Part shown: piece after piece, positions 49,222 to 58,471 of the stretch
Layout: every line of letters begins with the position of its first letter
How positions within the stretch are numbered: the stretch's first letter is position 1
Assembly (NCBI RefSeq): GCF_020193575.1
Contig: NZ_JADYVD010000015.1
Span: forward strand, 62,001 to 126,000
Direction: 5' to 3'
Length of the DNA stretch: 64,000 nt
Source: Ensifer sp. IC4062
GTDB lineage: Bacteria > Pseudomonadota > Alphaproteobacteria > Rhizobiales > Rhizobiaceae
Program-made: the position numbers and the translations under genes
The notes under the pieces: model-generated
Databases searched by the model: none
What the model was told of the DNA's origin: nothing
Seen by the model: only the letters and a program-made list of their open reading frames with translations

Positions 49222-51171
49222 TTAGCCCGCCTTGTTCACTCGCATGTACCAATCGACGAGCCGCCGAACCTGGCGTTCGGTGTATCCGCGCTCAATCATG
49301 CGCTGGACGAACTCGGCATGCTGCTTCTCGGTGGCGCTGTCTTTCTTGGAGCCGAAACTAATGACAGGCAACAGATCCTCGACCTGACCGAACATACGCT
49401 TTTCGATGACTTCGCGCAGCTTTTCATAGCTCGTCCAGGAGGGATTGCGGCCGCTGTTCTTGGCGCGGGCACGCAACGTGAACTTCACGACCTCGTTGCG
49501 GAAGTCCTTCGGGTTGGCGATGCCTGCCGGCTTTTCGATCTGCGACAGTTCGCTGTCGAGTACTTTCCTGTTGAGTATCTGTCCGGTGTCGGGATCCTTG
49601 AAGTCCTGGTCCTCAAGCCATGCATCGGCGTAGGCGATATACCGGTCGAACAGGTTCTGACCGTATTCGCTATAGGATTCCAGATAGGCTTTCTGGATCT
49701 CATGGCCGATGAATTCGGCATAGCGCGTGGCCAGTTCCGACTTGATGAAGTCGAGATAGCCTGCCTCGATTTCCTTTGGAAACTGTTCGCGTTTGATCGC
49801 CTGTTCCATGATGTACATCAGATGCACGGGATCGGCGGCGACCTCCTTGGTGTCATAGTTGAAGGTCTCCGACAGTACCTTGAAAGCAAAGCGGGTGCTG
49901 ACGCCCGTCATGCCCTCGTCGACGCCGGCGGCGTCACGATATTCCTGTACCGACTTTGCCTTCGGATCGGTGTCTTTCAGGTTCTCGCCGTCATAGACCC
50001 GCATCTTCGTGTAAAGCGGTGAGTTCTCATGCGGAGCAAGGCGGGTCGACACCGTGAACCGGCTCAAGCACTCCAGAACTTCCGGCGCGCAAGGATTGTC
50101 GACCAGCTCACTTTCGCGAAGGAGCTTCTCGTAGATCAGCTTCTCTTCGGTGACACGCAGGCAATAGGGCACCTTGACCACCAGAATGCGGTCGAGGAAC
50201 GCCTCATTGTTCTTGTTGTTCTTGAACTGAAGCCACTCGGATTCGTTGGAATGCGCGAGAACGGTCCCCTGGTACGGAAACGCGCCAAAATTCTCGGTGC
50301 CGTTGTAATTGCCCTCCTGGGTCGCCGTCAGGAGCGGGTGGAGGACCTTGATCGGTGCCTTGAACATCTCAACGAATTCAAGCAGCCCCTGGGTGGTGCG
50401 GTTCAGTCCGCCGCTGTAGGAATAGGCGTCCGGATCGGCCTGGCTGTAGTTTTCGAGCTGGCGGATATCGACCTTGCCGACGAGCGACGAGACGTCCTGA
50501 TTGTTTTCGTCACCGGGCTCGGTCTTGGCGATGCCGATCTGGCGCAAGCGGGACGGGGTCAGCTTGACGACGCTGAACTTCGAAATGTCGCCGCCAACTT
50601 CGTCCAGCCGCTTGGCTGCCCAAGGCGAGATTAGGCCGGTCAGCCGCCGTCTGGCTATTCCATACTTGTCCTCAAGAAGATCGGCCATGCGTTCCGGATG
50701 GAACAGACCGAGCGGGGACTCGAAGACAGGGCTGATCTTTCCGTTGACCATCAACGTGTAGATGGGGCGCGCTTCCATCAGCTTCTTGAGTCGCTCCGCC
50801 AACGAAGATTTGCCGCCACCGACCGGCCCGAGGAGGTAGAGAATTTGCTTACGCTCTTCCAGGCCCTGCGCGGCATAGCGGAAGTAGCCGACAATTCGCT
50901 CGATCGTATCCTCCATGCCATAGAAGTCTGAGAATGACGGATAGATCTTGATGGTGCGATTGGCGAAGATTCGCCCGAGACGCTCGTCCGCGCTCGTATC
51001 GACGAGGGTCGGCTCTCCGATAGCTTCCACCATGCGCTCCTGCGCGGTGGCATACATACTCTTATCGTCGCGGCAGGCGAGAAGATACTCTTGAAGACTT
51101 ATCTCTTCTTGCGCTGCGCTCGTATAGATCTCTGAAAAGAGATCGAAGACGTCAGATTCACTCCTTGTCAT
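49222..51171 (-). CDS. prkA: PrkA family serine protein kinase / AAA+ protein
   Basis: 649 aa. N-terminal AAA-type domain with Walker A (LYLLGPVGGGKSSLAERL) and Walker B region (GTVLAHSNESEWLQFKNNKNNEAF), C-terminal PrkA kinase-like domain (IRQLENYSQADPDAYSYSGG; RNKVVKFTLRARAKNSGR-like segments). Starts: ATG 51171 has GGGAG 6 nt upstream; ATG 51174 is equally in frame. First gene of the operon. A GGAAC-type promoter candidate lies about 70 nt upstream, in line with stress control of this gene set in other rhizobia. Confidence 0.94.
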   Translation of the reverse strand: MTRSESDVFDLFSEIYTSAAQEEISLQEYLLACRDDKSMYATAQERMVEAIGEPTLVDTSADERLGRIFANRTIKIYPSFSDFYGMEDTIERIVGYFRYAAQGLEERKQILYLLGPVGGGKSSLAERLKKLMEARPIYTLMVNGKISPVFESPLGLFHPERMADLLEDKYGIARRRLTGLISPWAAKRLDEVGGDISKFSVVKLTPSRLRQIGIAKTEPGDENNQDVSSLVGKVDIRQLENYSQADPDAYSYSGGLNRTTQGLLEFVEMFKAPIKVLHPLLTATQEGNYNGTENFGAFPYQGTVLAHSNESEWLQFKNNKNNEAFLDRILVVKVPYCLRVTEEKLIYEKLLRESELVDNPCAPEVLECLSRFTVSTRLAPHENSPLYTKMRVYDGENLKDTDPKAKSVQEYRDAAGVDEGMTGVSTRFAFKVLSETFNYDTKEVAADPVHLMYIMEQAIKREQFPKEIEAGYLDFIKSELATRYAEFIGHEIQKAYLESYSEYGQNLFDRYIAYADAWLEDQDFKDPDTGQILNRKVLDSELSQIEKPAGIANPKDFRNEVVKFTLRARAKNSGRNPSWTSYEKLREVIEKRMFGQVEDLLPVISFGSKKDSATEKQHAEFVQRMIERGYTERQVRRLVDWYMRVNKAG

Positions 51172-51238
51172 CATGCTCTCCCGCGGGAGGCCGGTCAACC
51201 GAGACGGGTTCGCTGCCTGTTGGCTCCCTGCTTACAGT

Positions 51239-51264
51239 GAACTGTTTCCTGCCTCCAAAGTTCC
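51239..51264 (-). promoter_or_regulatory. general stress (EcfG/RpoE2-type) promoter candidate for prkA operon
   Basis: Minus strand GGAAC at 51264-51260 and AGTT 16 nt later (also fits GGAAC-N18-TT). The -10 has A instead of C relative to CGTT. It lies about 70 nt upstream of the prkA ATG. Confidence 0.5.
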
Positions 51265-51333
51265 TTCAACAAGTTGCGGTTTAGCCGGCGGATGCCGAAG
51301 CAGTGGCCAACGGTGAGCACCCACCTTTTTCGG

Positions 51334-51440
51334 TACGGCGCTCGGCGCTTTCCAAATGGCGCAACGAGCACCGTAATGCGTTGAATTGCTACAGGTCTTA
51401 TCCGTAAAGTCGAATCGGATATAAGAAATCATGCAGCAGG
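51334..51440 (+). repeat. dispersed two-hairpin repeat, degenerate copy
   Basis: TACGGCGCTCGGCGC at left, AATGCGTTGAATTGCTACAG in the middle, TCATGCAGCAG at right; the first hairpin is mostly lost. Confidence 0.65.
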
Positions 51441-51858
51441 TTCGCCGCTCTGTCACCCCATCATATTGACCGCTTTTCACAATTCCGCGATAACCTGCGG
51501 AATCGCGTGCAGTCCCTGTTCTCTTTTTCCGATTTTCGACGAACGGCTGTTTCCTCCGCGGCAGGGGTCTCACAAACCGGTGCGCGGACGAAACACAACT
51601 CGCCTTAGTCTCCGTGGCCCGAATTCTGGCCGGGCGGAAAAGCTGCAGAGACCCCATGGCCAGATCTGGCACAGCGCGGCGGCGGCCCCACTCGCTTGGT
51701 CGTAGACTTGCGTCGGCGACGCCGCTTGATGGCTCTCCTTAGCAACACAATATGGCATTTTGGTCGCGGGTGCTACCGAAGGCGCTCGTTCTGAGCTTCC
51801 GGCGTCGAAGTACGAGAAGTCCTGCACACGCAAGGCGGGGGGTATCGGAATAACGGCA

Positions 51859-51964
51859 CTACAGCGCCGCGCGCCTAATCAGACGCGCAAAGATCGCTGT
51901 AGAACTTTGAGTTTCTGCATGCCTTGGTGCTTAAATTACCGATTTAACGAACCATGCAGCAGCG
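51859..51964 (+). repeat. dispersed two-hairpin repeat, full copy
   Basis: CTACAGCGCCGCGCGCCTAA then TCAGACGCGCAAAGATCGCTG, box ACTTTGAGTTTCTGCATG, second hairpin ending CCATGCAGCAGC. It lies just beside the tRNA terminator. Confidence 0.8.
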
Positions 51965-51985
51965 CATGCAATTCGACGCCTGAAA

Positions 51986-52024
51986 ATAAAAAACCCCGTA
52001 TGACCGGACGGTTACGGGGGCTTT
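51986..52024. terminator. tRNA-Leu terminator (bidirectional)
   Basis: Minus strand: CCCCCGTAACCG-TC-CGGTCATACGGGG followed by TTTTTTATTTT; plus strand has a CTTTTTAATTT tail on the other side. Strong terminator 12 nt after the tRNA 3' end. Confidence 0.85.
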
Positions 52025-52035
52025 TTAATTTAATT

Positions 52036-52120
52036 TGGTGCGGTCGAGAAGACTCGAACTTCCACGGGTTGCCCCACAGCGACCTCAACGCTGCGCGTCT
52101 ACCAATTCCGCCACGACCGC
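52036..52120 (-). tRNA. tRNA-Leu (anticodon GAG)
   Basis: 85 nt including encoded CCA. Acceptor stem GCGGTCG / CGACCGC pairs perfectly; D-arm GGCGGAATTGGTAGACGC; anticodon arm CAGCG-TTGAGGT-CGCTG gives anticodon GAG (reads CUU/CUC); a long variable arm (class II, TGTGGGGCAACCCGT) and T-arm GTTCGAGTC follow. There is no integrase or prophage beside it. Confidence 0.96.
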
Positions 52121-52312
52121 ATCGTGGTAGGTGCCGATTGCGTCGGCGGGGCTGCATGTAGCAAAAGCATTTGGGGTGCACAAGGGCAAGACGACAGAAA
52201 TTTGACGGGAAAGGAAACTATTTCAACAGCACCCTCGCGAAGCGCTGGAAATGCTGGACTCTTGGCGCGCGCCATCCCATGTACGGAGGCGGAAAAGCAG
52301 GAATACGGCCTC

Positions 52313-53059
52313 ATGCAGCGCGACAATCTCGACCAAACCATGTTTGCACCGCCAGGGTCGCCTGCGGTGCGCTGGCGCATTGCCCCTTCCCTCGTCGACT
52401 ATCCACAGGCGGTCGAAACCATGGAACGGGAAGCCGCGGCAATTGCCGCCGGGACCGCGGACGAACTGGTTTGGCTGGTCGAGCACCCTCCTCTCTATAC
52501 GGCGGGCACAAGCGCCGAGGCCGCGGATCTGGTGATGCCTGGCCGGTTCCCGGTCTTTGCGACCGGCCGGGGCGGCGAATATACCTATCACGGTCCGGGT
52601 CAGCGGGTAGTCTATGTCATGCTTGACCTAAAGCGCCGCCGCCAGGATGTGCGCGCCTTTGTCGCAGCACTCGAGGCAGTGATTATCACCACGCTCGATT
52701 CGATGAACATCAAAGGCGAACGCCGTGAAGACCGGGTGGGCGTGTGGGTGCGGCGTCCGGAAAAGCCGCCACTGCCTGACGGATCGGCGGCCGAGGACAA
52801 GGTCGCCGCGATCGGGATTCGGCTCCGCAAATGGGTGAGCTTTCATGGCTTCGCGCTCAATGTCGATCCGGACCTCGATCACTTCGGCGGTATCGTGCCC
52901 TGCGGTATCCGCGGCTACGGTGTCACCAGCCTGGTCGATCTTGGCCTGCCGGTCATGATGCCCGACGTCGACATCCGACTGAGAGAGGCATTCGAATCAG
53001 TTTTTGGGCCGACACGCGTCGAAAGCGACTGTCTCCAACGATTGGCTCCGTCGGCCTGA
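52313..53059 (+). CDS. lipB: lipoyl(octanoyl) transferase LipB
   Basis: Transfers octanoyl from acyl carrier protein to lipoyl domains, feeding the pyruvate dehydrogenase complex encoded at the window's left end. 248 aa from ATG 52313. Motifs: [32 protein letters not shown], and the catalytic Lys and Cys in [20 protein letters not shown] and [15 protein letters not shown]. The frame is open upstream to 52124, but it overlaps the tRNA and has no start support. Confidence 0.96.
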   Translation: MQRDNLDQTMFAPPGSPAVRWRIAPSLVDYPQAVETMEREAAAIAAGTADELVWLVEHPPLYTAGTSAEAADLVMPGRFPVFATGRGGEYTYHGPGQRVVYVMLDLKRRRQDVRAFVAALEAVIITTLDSMNIKGERREDRVGVWVRRPEKPPLPDGSAAEDKVAAIGIRLRKWVSFHGFALNVDPDLDHFGGIVPCGIRGYGVTSLVDLGLPVMMPDVDIRLREAFESVFGPTRVESDCLQRLAPSA

Positions 53060-53102
53060 ATCTGACTACCGGCGAATGGTTCGGTAATGATGGCCGGCGA
53101 AC

Positions 53103-54041
53103 TTACGCCCGCCTTCGCTTCTGCATCTGCCGCTCCCTCCAGATGATGTACAGCCCGGATGCGACGATCACGAGAATACCGAGCCACTTCGACGGCGTCG
53201 GAAAGTCCCCGAACACGATGTAACCGAGCGCCGTCGCCGAGACGATCTCGAAATAATGGAACGGTGCTAGAAGCGATATCGGCGCGGCCTGAAATGCCTT
53301 GACGACAAGGAGATGGCCCCAGCCCGAGATGGTCCCTAGCGCAATAACGAGCACCCAGCCGAGCGCCGATTGCGGCAGTGACGGTTCGAAGTCGACGGCA
53401 CCGAATCCATGGCCGACGGCGATCACTGCCGCCATGAACAGGGTCCCGCCTATGCCGGCAACTGTCTGCATCGTCAGCGGCGGATCCGCGCTGCCGACAG
53501 CGCGGTTCAGGAAAAGATAGCAGGCAAAGAGGAAGGCGCAGGCGACCGGCAGCAACGACGTGAGGCCGAAGACGGCGAAGCTCGGCTGGATGACAACCAT
53601 TGCGCCGCCGAAGCCGACTGCGATCGCCGACCATCGACGCCATCCTACTTTCTCGCGCAGGATCAGCGCGGAAAGGCATGTAAGAATGAACGGCTCCACG
53701 AAGTAGATGGCGAACACGTCCGCAAGCGGCATGTATTTCACTGAGACGAAGAAAAAGAGCGCCGCCGCCGCAAGCAGTACGCCGCGAAGAATGTTCGGCC
53801 AAAGCCGCTTCGGATAAAACGCTCGCAGACCGCCCGCCGAAAGTAGCAAAGGCGCCGTCGATACGAGTTGAAAGAAGAAACGATAAAAGGTCACTTGACC
53901 AGGCGACATGCCCTCGTAGACCGCCAGGTATTTCGCAATAGCATCCATGCATGGCAGGATGAGCATGGCGAAGAGCATGATCGCCACCCCGCGCATGGTC
54001 GGATTGTCCGGCGCGACGGCCGTTGGAGAATATTCGTTCAC
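53103..54041 (-). CDS. DMT superfamily transporter (EamA domains)
   Basis: 312 aa, about ten transmembrane helices in two EamA repeats: MRGVAIMLFAMLILPCMDAIAKYL in the first, with the PGQVTFYRFFFQLVSTAPL phrase, and LGWVLVIALGTISGWGHLLVVKAF with ISLLAPFHYFEIVSATALGY in the second. Inner-membrane carrier of the drug/metabolite family; direction and substrate unknown. Convergent with lipB, stops 43 nt apart. Confidence 0.92.
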   Translation of the reverse strand: MNEYSPTAVAPDNPTMRGVAIMLFAMLILPCMDAIAKYLAVYEGMSPGQVTFYRFFFQLVSTAPLLLSAGGLRAFYPKRLWPNILRGVLLAAAALFFFVSVKYMPLADVFAIYFVEPFILTCLSALILREKVGWRRWSAIAVGFGGAMVVIQPSFAVFGLTSLLPVACAFLFACYLFLNRAVGSADPPLTMQTVAGIGGTLFMAAVIAVGHGFGAVDFEPSLPQSALGWVLVIALGTISGWGHLLVVKAFQAAPISLLAPFHYFEIVSATALGYIVFGDFPTPSKWLGILVIVASGLYIIWRERQMQKRRRA

Positions 54042-54264
54042 GCGTAGATTTCCAATGTCGGGCCCGAAACCTAGCCTGTTTCATCGAGGTTTCAACGTGC
54101 GACCGATAGTGAGCCGCATTTGACAGCGTTTTTGACGTTTCGAGGTGGTCCGTCGACACCGCAATGCCTATAAGCTGATCTCACTTTGCCCATAGTTGGA
54201 AGCCAGGGGCGCTTCCGGCGACCATCCGGGCCCCTTGAACGCAACCGCGCCAAAGGAGAAAGCC

Positions 54265-54669
54265 ATGCGCTTGTCCACCGAAACCATGATCGCGCGTCTT
54301 CGCGAAGGAGACGGCGACACGCTTGGGGGACGCATCTGGAGAGCGCGTGACGCCGCGAATCTTTCTATGACGGAATTGGCGGATCGGCTCGGCGTTCGCT
54401 GCGAAACCGTTGCTGCGTGGGAACGCGACCGTGCCGAACCTCGCACCAACCGCCTCTTCATGTTGGCTGGCGTGCTGGGCGTCACCCCGGCCTGGCTGAT
54501 TGCCGGTATCGGCCACGCCCCTGACGACGTTGCCGCCATCGGCTCGAAGGAGGCACTCCGGGAACAACTCGATCTTGTCAAGAAATTGCACGCTCAGACC
54601 GGCCAGGCCATCGCCGCGCTCGAAGCGGAACTCGATCGCATCCAGCAGACCATTCGTCCAAGACAATAA
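54265..54669 (+). CDS. XRE-type helix-turn-helix regulator
   Basis: 134 aa from ATG 54265 with a good ribosome binding site (AAGGAGAAAGCC). The DNA-binding domain is GGRIWRARDAANLSMTELAD to ETVAAWERDRAEPRTNRL (residues 21-60). It continues with LGVTPAWLIAGIGHAPDDVAA and a C-terminal coiled coil (LREQLDLVKKLHAQTGQAIAALEAELDRIQ) likely to dimerise. Target unknown. It is followed by adhI (148 bp), but a regulatory link is not shown. Confidence 0.88.
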   Translation: MRLSTETMIARLREGDGDTLGGRIWRARDAANLSMTELADRLGVRCETVAAWERDRAEPRTNRLFMLAGVLGVTPAWLIAGIGHAPDDVAAIGSKEALREQLDLVKKLHAQTGQAIAALEAELDRIQQTIRPRQ

Positions 54670-54816
54670 CCAAGGCTGAAGCGCGTTTTCCGCCCGCATT
54701 TTCGTTAACGTAGTAGAATAGTTTATCGCCGATTCCAGCTGACCGCAGTGATTGCCGCGTCATGACGAGAGCAATCCAGCATCAGCAACCATTTGCAAAT
54801 AAAAGGGAGAAGTGAC

Positions 54817-55944
54817 ATGGACGTACGCGCCGCCGTCGCCACTCAGGCCGGCAAACCCTTGGAGATCATGACGGTTCAGCTCGAAGGACCGAAGGCCGGC
54901 GAGGTGCTGGTCGAGGTGAAGGCGACCGGCATCTGCCACACCGATGATTTCACCCTTTCCGGCGCCGATCCGGAAGGGCTGTTCCCGGCGATCCTCGGCC
55001 ATGAGGGCGCCGGCATCGTCGTCGACGTCGGTCCCGGCGTCACCTCTGTCAAGAAGGGCGACCATGTTATTCCGCTCTATACTCCGGAATGCCGCGCCTG
55101 CCCGTCCTGCCTCAGCCGCAAGACCAATCTCTGCACCGCCATCCGCGCCACGCAGGGCCAGGGGCTGATGCCCGACGGCACCTCGCGCTTTTCGCTCAAC
55201 GGCGAGAAGCTGCACCACTACATGGGCTGCTCGACCTTTGCGAACTTCACCGTCTTGCCGGAGATCGCCGTCGCCAAGGTCAATCCGGACGCGCCGTTCG
55301 ACAAGATCTGCTACATCGGCTGCGGCGTCACCACCGGCATCGGCGCGGTGATCAACACCGCCAAGGTGGAAATGGGGTCGACGGCGATCGTCTTCGGGCT
55401 CGGCGGCATCGGCCTCAATGTCATCCAGGGGCTCAGGCTCGCCGGCGCCGACGTGATCATCGGCGTCGACATCAACAACGACAAGAAGCCCTGGGGCGAA
55501 AAGTTCGGCATGACCCACTTCGTCAACCCGAAGGAGGTCGGCGACGACATCGTGCCTTATCTCGTCAACATGACCAAGCGCGGCGCCGACCAGATCGGCG
55601 GCGCCGACTACACCTTCGACTGCACCGGCAACACCAAGGTGATGCGCCAGGCGCTCGAAGCCTCGCATCGCGGCTGGGGCAAGTCGGTGATCATCGGCGT
55701 CGCCGGCGCCGGCCAGGAGATTGCCACCCGGCCGTTCCAGCTCGTCACCGGCCGCACCTGGATGGGCACCGCCTTTGGCGGCGCGCGCGGCCGCACCGAC
55801 GTGCCGAAGATCGTCGACTGGTACATGGAGGGCAAGATCGAGATCGACCCGATGATCACCCACACGCTGCCGCTCGACGACATCAACAAGGGCTTCGAAC
55901 TGATGCATTCGGGCGAAAGCATCAGGAGCGTCGTGATCTACTGA
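54817..55944 (+). CDS. S-(hydroxymethyl)glutathione dehydrogenase / class III alcohol dehydrogenase
   Basis: Oxidises the formaldehyde-glutathione adduct with NAD(P). 375 aa from ATG 54817 (AGGGAGA upstream). Zn ligands: catalytic site in [11 protein letters not shown], structural Cys cluster in [15 protein letters not shown], plus [12 protein letters not shown]. Coenzyme domain: [19 protein letters not shown]. It is a strong class III match. Codon use is noticeably more C-biased than the flanking genes, suggesting high expression. The next formaldehyde gene, fghA, lies 1.2 kb further on. A terminator follows the stop. Confidence 0.96.
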   Translation: MDVRAAVATQAGKPLEIMTVQLEGPKAGEVLVEVKATGICHTDDFTLSGADPEGLFPAILGHEGAGIVVDVGPGVTSVKKGDHVIPLYTPECRACPSCLSRKTNLCTAIRATQGQGLMPDGTSRFSLNGEKLHHYMGCSTFANFTVLPEIAVAKVNPDAPFDKICYIGCGVTTGIGAVINTAKVEMGSTAIVFGLGGIGLNVIQGLRLAGADVIIGVDINNDKKPWGEKFGMTHFVNPKEVGDDIVPYLVNMTKRGADQIGGADYTFDCTGNTKVMRQALEASHRGWGKSVIIGVAGAGQEIATRPFQLVTGRTWMGTAFGGARGRTDVPKIVDWYMEGKIEIDPMITHTLPLDDINKGFELMHSGESIRSVVIY

Positions 55945-55965
55945 GCTGCCAACCTGAATCAACAA

Positions 55966-55998
55966 AGCACCGGAATTAACAGAATTCCGGTGCTTTTT
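55966..55998 (+). terminator. terminator after the class III alcohol dehydrogenase
   Basis: AGCACCGGAATT-AACAG-AATTCCGGTGCT with TTTTTG. 12-bp stem, strong and factor-independent. Confidence 0.9.
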
Positions 55999-56021
55999 GA
56001 CTGTTAGGAAATGAGTACGAG

Positions 56022-56462
56022 ATGATCTTCGTCGATGCCGACGCCTGTCCTGTGAAGACGGAAATTCTGAAGGTAGCGGAACGTCACGGCTTCGAGGTGA
56101 CGTTCGTCGCAAATTCCGGCCTGCGCCCGTCCCGGGACCCGATGGTGCACAACGTCATCGTATCGGCAGGCTTCGACGCGGCCGACAATTGGATTGCCGA
56201 ACGCGCAGGAGAAGGCGACATCGTGGTTACGGCGGATGTCCCGCTCGCCGTACGCTGCGTTGCGGCTGGTGCCCTTGTCACTGGGCCGGCCGGCCGGCTT
56301 TTCGACAAGAGCAACATCGGCATGGCTTCAGCCATGCGCGACCTTGGCGCACACTTAAGAGAAACCGGCGAAAGCAAAGGCTACAATGCAGCCTTCACAG
56401 CAAGGGACCGCTCGGCTTTCCTGGAGGCGCTTGACCGGCTCTGCCGCCAAGCCAAAAGATGA
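56022..56462 (+). CDS. YaiI/YqxD family protein (DUF188)
   Basis: 146 aa, PIN-like fold: MIFVDADACPVKTEILKVAE with the acidic active-site-like motif DADACPV, then VTADVPLAVRCVAAGALV and GPAGRLFDKSNIG. Function unknown for the family; a nuclease-like activity is suspected by fold. It sits between adhI and the DUF1345 gene. Confidence 0.94.
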   Translation: MIFVDADACPVKTEILKVAERHGFEVTFVANSGLRPSRDPMVHNVIVSAGFDAADNWIAERAGEGDIVVTADVPLAVRCVAAGALVTGPAGRLFDKSNIGMASAMRDLGAHLRETGESKGYNAAFTARDRSAFLEALDRLCRQAKR

Positions 56463-56487
56463 GCGCGGAAGGACACTGGGCCGCGCG

Positions 56488-57135
56488 ATGAAACCGATAA
56501 CAAGGCTGCGACATTGGCCATTTTATGCGGCGCTCGGCTGCGCCCTGCTGAGCCTGCCGATCTCCCTAGCCTTTGCCCCACGCTTTGCCCTGGAGATCAC
56601 CGCAATCACATTCTTCTGTGTTTATCTCATCAAGGCGGCCTTGCGGCTCAGGCAGTTGACTGGAAGTTATCTCGAGCATCATGCGCATAGTACCGACGAA
56701 CCTGAAGCCGTTATTTTTCTGGTTACCCTTGCTGCGGCTGCCGTCTCGCTGCTGTCGCTCTTCCTGGCGCTCAATCGGCAGGATCCGGGCTATGGCCTCG
56801 AACTGCCGCTTGCCTTTGCCTCCGTGGGACTCGGTTGGGCGACGATCCACACCATGGCCGCAATGCATTACGCGCACGTCTATTGGGTGGCCGACGAGAA
56901 CAGTGATCCAATCGAGCCGGCACGCGGACTGATGTTTCCGGGAACGGACACACCCGGCGGTTATGACTTTCTCTATTTCGCCTTCGTCATCGGCATGACG
57001 GCGCAAACATCGGATGTGGCAATCACCACGACGACGATGCGCCGGATCAATCTGGCGCATGCCGTCGTTTCGTTCTTCTTCAACACCGTGCTGGTCGCCG
57101 CGGCCGTCAATGCGGCGGTCCAGCTGGCCGGCTGA
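56488..57135 (+). CDS. DUF1345 membrane protein
   Basis: 215 aa from ATG 56488, about five transmembrane helices (YAALGCALLSLPISLAFAP; ITAITFFCVYLIKAAL; VIFLVTLAAAAVSLLSLFLAL; LAFASVGLGWATIHTMAAMHYAHVYW). DUF1345 phrases YDFLYFAFVIGMTAQTSDVAI are present. Function unknown. It is 25 nt after the yaiI stop and 27 nt before fghA, so the three form a likely operon. Confidence 0.9.
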   Translation: MKPITRLRHWPFYAALGCALLSLPISLAFAPRFALEITAITFFCVYLIKAALRLRQLTGSYLEHHAHSTDEPEAVIFLVTLAAAAVSLLSLFLALNRQDPGYGLELPLAFASVGLGWATIHTMAAMHYAHVYWVADENSDPIEPARGLMFPGTDTPGGYDFLYFAFVIGMTAQTSDVAITTTTMRRINLAHAVVSFFFNTVLVAAAVNAAVQLAG

Positions 57136-57162
57136 CGCCTCATCCACTTCAAGGAGAGTCTC

Positions 57163-57996
57163 ATGAAAGTTATCTCGCAAAATACTGCCTTTGGCGGCAT
57201 GCAGGGCGTCTATTCCCATGATTCGGCCGCTTGCAAGGGCGAAATGACCTTTGCCGTCTATGTGCCGCCGCAGGCGATCAGCGAGCCGCGCCCCGTTCTG
57301 TGGTACCTGTCCGGCCTCACCTGCACGCACGCGAACGTGATGGAAAAGGGAGAATATCGCCGTATGGCCTCGGAGCTCGGCCTCATCATCGTCTGCCCGG
57401 ATACGAGTCCGCGCGGCAACGACGTGCCGGACGAACTGACCAACTGGCAGATGGGCAAGGGCGCCGGATTCTATCTCGACGCAACGGAAACGCCCTGGGC
57501 CGAACATTACCAGATGTACACATACATCACGGAGGAGCTACCCGCCTTCGCCAGTCAGCATTTCCGTATGGATATGAGTCGCCAGGGGATTTTCGGCCAT
57601 TCGATGGGCGGGCACGGGGCGATGACGATCGCTCTGAGGAACCCGGAGCGGTTCAAGAGCTGCTCGGCCTTCGCGCCGATCGTGGAGCCCTCGACGGCCG
57701 ACTGGTCAGTAGGTGCCTTCGAGAAATACCTTGGCTCTAACGAAGCCGCCTGGCGTCAGTACGATACCTGTGCGTTGGTCAAGGACGGCGCACGCTTCCC
57801 GGAGTTCCTGATCGACCAGGGCAAGGCGGACGGTTTTCTTGAGAATGGCTTGCGCCCCTGGCTGTTCGAGGAGGCGATAAAGGGAACCGGAATCGGGCTG
57901 ACGCTCCGAATGCATGAGCGTTACGACCATTCCTACTACTTCATATCGACCTTCATGGACGATCATCTGAAGTGGCATGCCGAGCGGCTCGGCTGA
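57163..57996 (+). CDS. fghA: S-formylglutathione hydrolase
   Basis: Second step of glutathione-dependent formaldehyde oxidation: S-formylglutathione to formate and glutathione. 277 aa, esterase D family. Nucleophile Ser in GIFGHSMGGHGAMT, catalytic Asp in FLIDQGKADGFLENG and His in HERYDHSYYFISTF; VLWYLSGLTCTHANVM is the oxyanion-hole phrase. GGAGAGTC precedes ATG 57163. It completes the pathway with the dehydrogenase at 54817. Confidence 0.97.
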   Translation: MKVISQNTAFGGMQGVYSHDSAACKGEMTFAVYVPPQAISEPRPVLWYLSGLTCTHANVMEKGEYRRMASELGLIIVCPDTSPRGNDVPDELTNWQMGKGAGFYLDATETPWAEHYQMYTYITEELPAFASQHFRMDMSRQGIFGHSMGGHGAMTIALRNPERFKSCSAFAPIVEPSTADWSVGAFEKYLGSNEAAWRQYDTCALVKDGARFPEFLIDQGKADGFLENGLRPWLFEEAIKGTGIGLTLRMHERYDHSYYFISTFMDDHLKWHAERLG

Positions 57997-58026
57997 GAAA
58001 CGATTGTGTGGGGCAAGAACAGGGCG

Positions 58027-58338
58027 TCAAGACATCGATTGGAAGCGTGGCTGTCCAGCCGTTTCGATCAAGCGGACGCTCGACTGGGCAAGCCCGTGAT
58101 GACCTTCCATGTCGATGACGAGATGCCAGTGGGCGGTCTCGGGGATCATCATGCGCAGGGGCGACTTTCGCGCGACCCCGCCGAGGAACTTGTGCTTCAA
58201 CGTCTCCCTGTATCGGGTGAAGTTGTCGGCGGTCATCAGCCGGACATTGGCGACGGCTGACAGCGTCACTTCAATCGTCGTGCCGGCTCTTTGTTCCTTG
58301 AGGTCGTAATGGGTATAGTTCAATGCTCGTTTTATCAT
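58027..58338 (-). CDS. DUF1883 family protein
   Basis: 103 aa from ATG 58338. DUF1883 phrases: ALNYTHYDLKEQRAGTTIEV, ANVRLMTADNFTRYR and RMMIPETAHWHLVIDMEG. Small beta-rich cytosolic domain of unknown function; in other proteins it accompanies signalling domains. Convergent with fghA, 30 nt apart. Confidence 0.9.
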   Translation of the reverse strand: MIKRALNYTHYDLKEQRAGTTIEVTLSAVANVRLMTADNFTRYRETLKHKFLGGVARKSPLRMMIPETAHWHLVIDMEGHHGLAQSSVRLIETAGQPRFQSMS

Positions 58339-58471
58339 CGCCACCCGGACCGGAAACCTACATAAGACATTTCTCACGATGCTAGCGAGCGCCGCTTAAC
58401 GAATGGTTTTGCGCCGGTCGCGCAACGCCACCGCTATCACCATCTTCATTTCCCCAATGGAAACCGGCTTC

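Larger units (their letters stand above)
51265..51985. other. long intergenic region with two repeat copies
   Basis: About 720 bp between prkA and the tRNA-Leu terminator. Contains repeat copies at 51334-51440 and 51859-51964, and a short ATTCCGC/GCGGAAT stem-loop near 51485. Open frames here (for example 51466-51705 plus) have no ribosome binding site or similarity and are not called. Confidence 0.5.

Noticed and set aside
51466..51833. Small open frames between prkA and tRNA-Leu
   Set aside because: No ribosome binding site, no recognisable protein, overlapping frames on both strands; repeat-rich non-coding DNA.
52036..52120. tRNA-Leu as an integration site
   Set aside because: No integrase, no direct repeat of the tRNA end and no foreign DNA nearby.
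54760..56112. 450-residue minus-strand frame over the class III alcohol dehydrogenase
   Set aside because: It exists because the dehydrogenase gene is so C-rich at third positions; the translation is low in complexity and has no domain.
58350..58471. Fluoride (crcB) riboswitch before crcB
   Set aside because: No crcB motif pseudoknot or conserved bases were recognisable upstream of the start.
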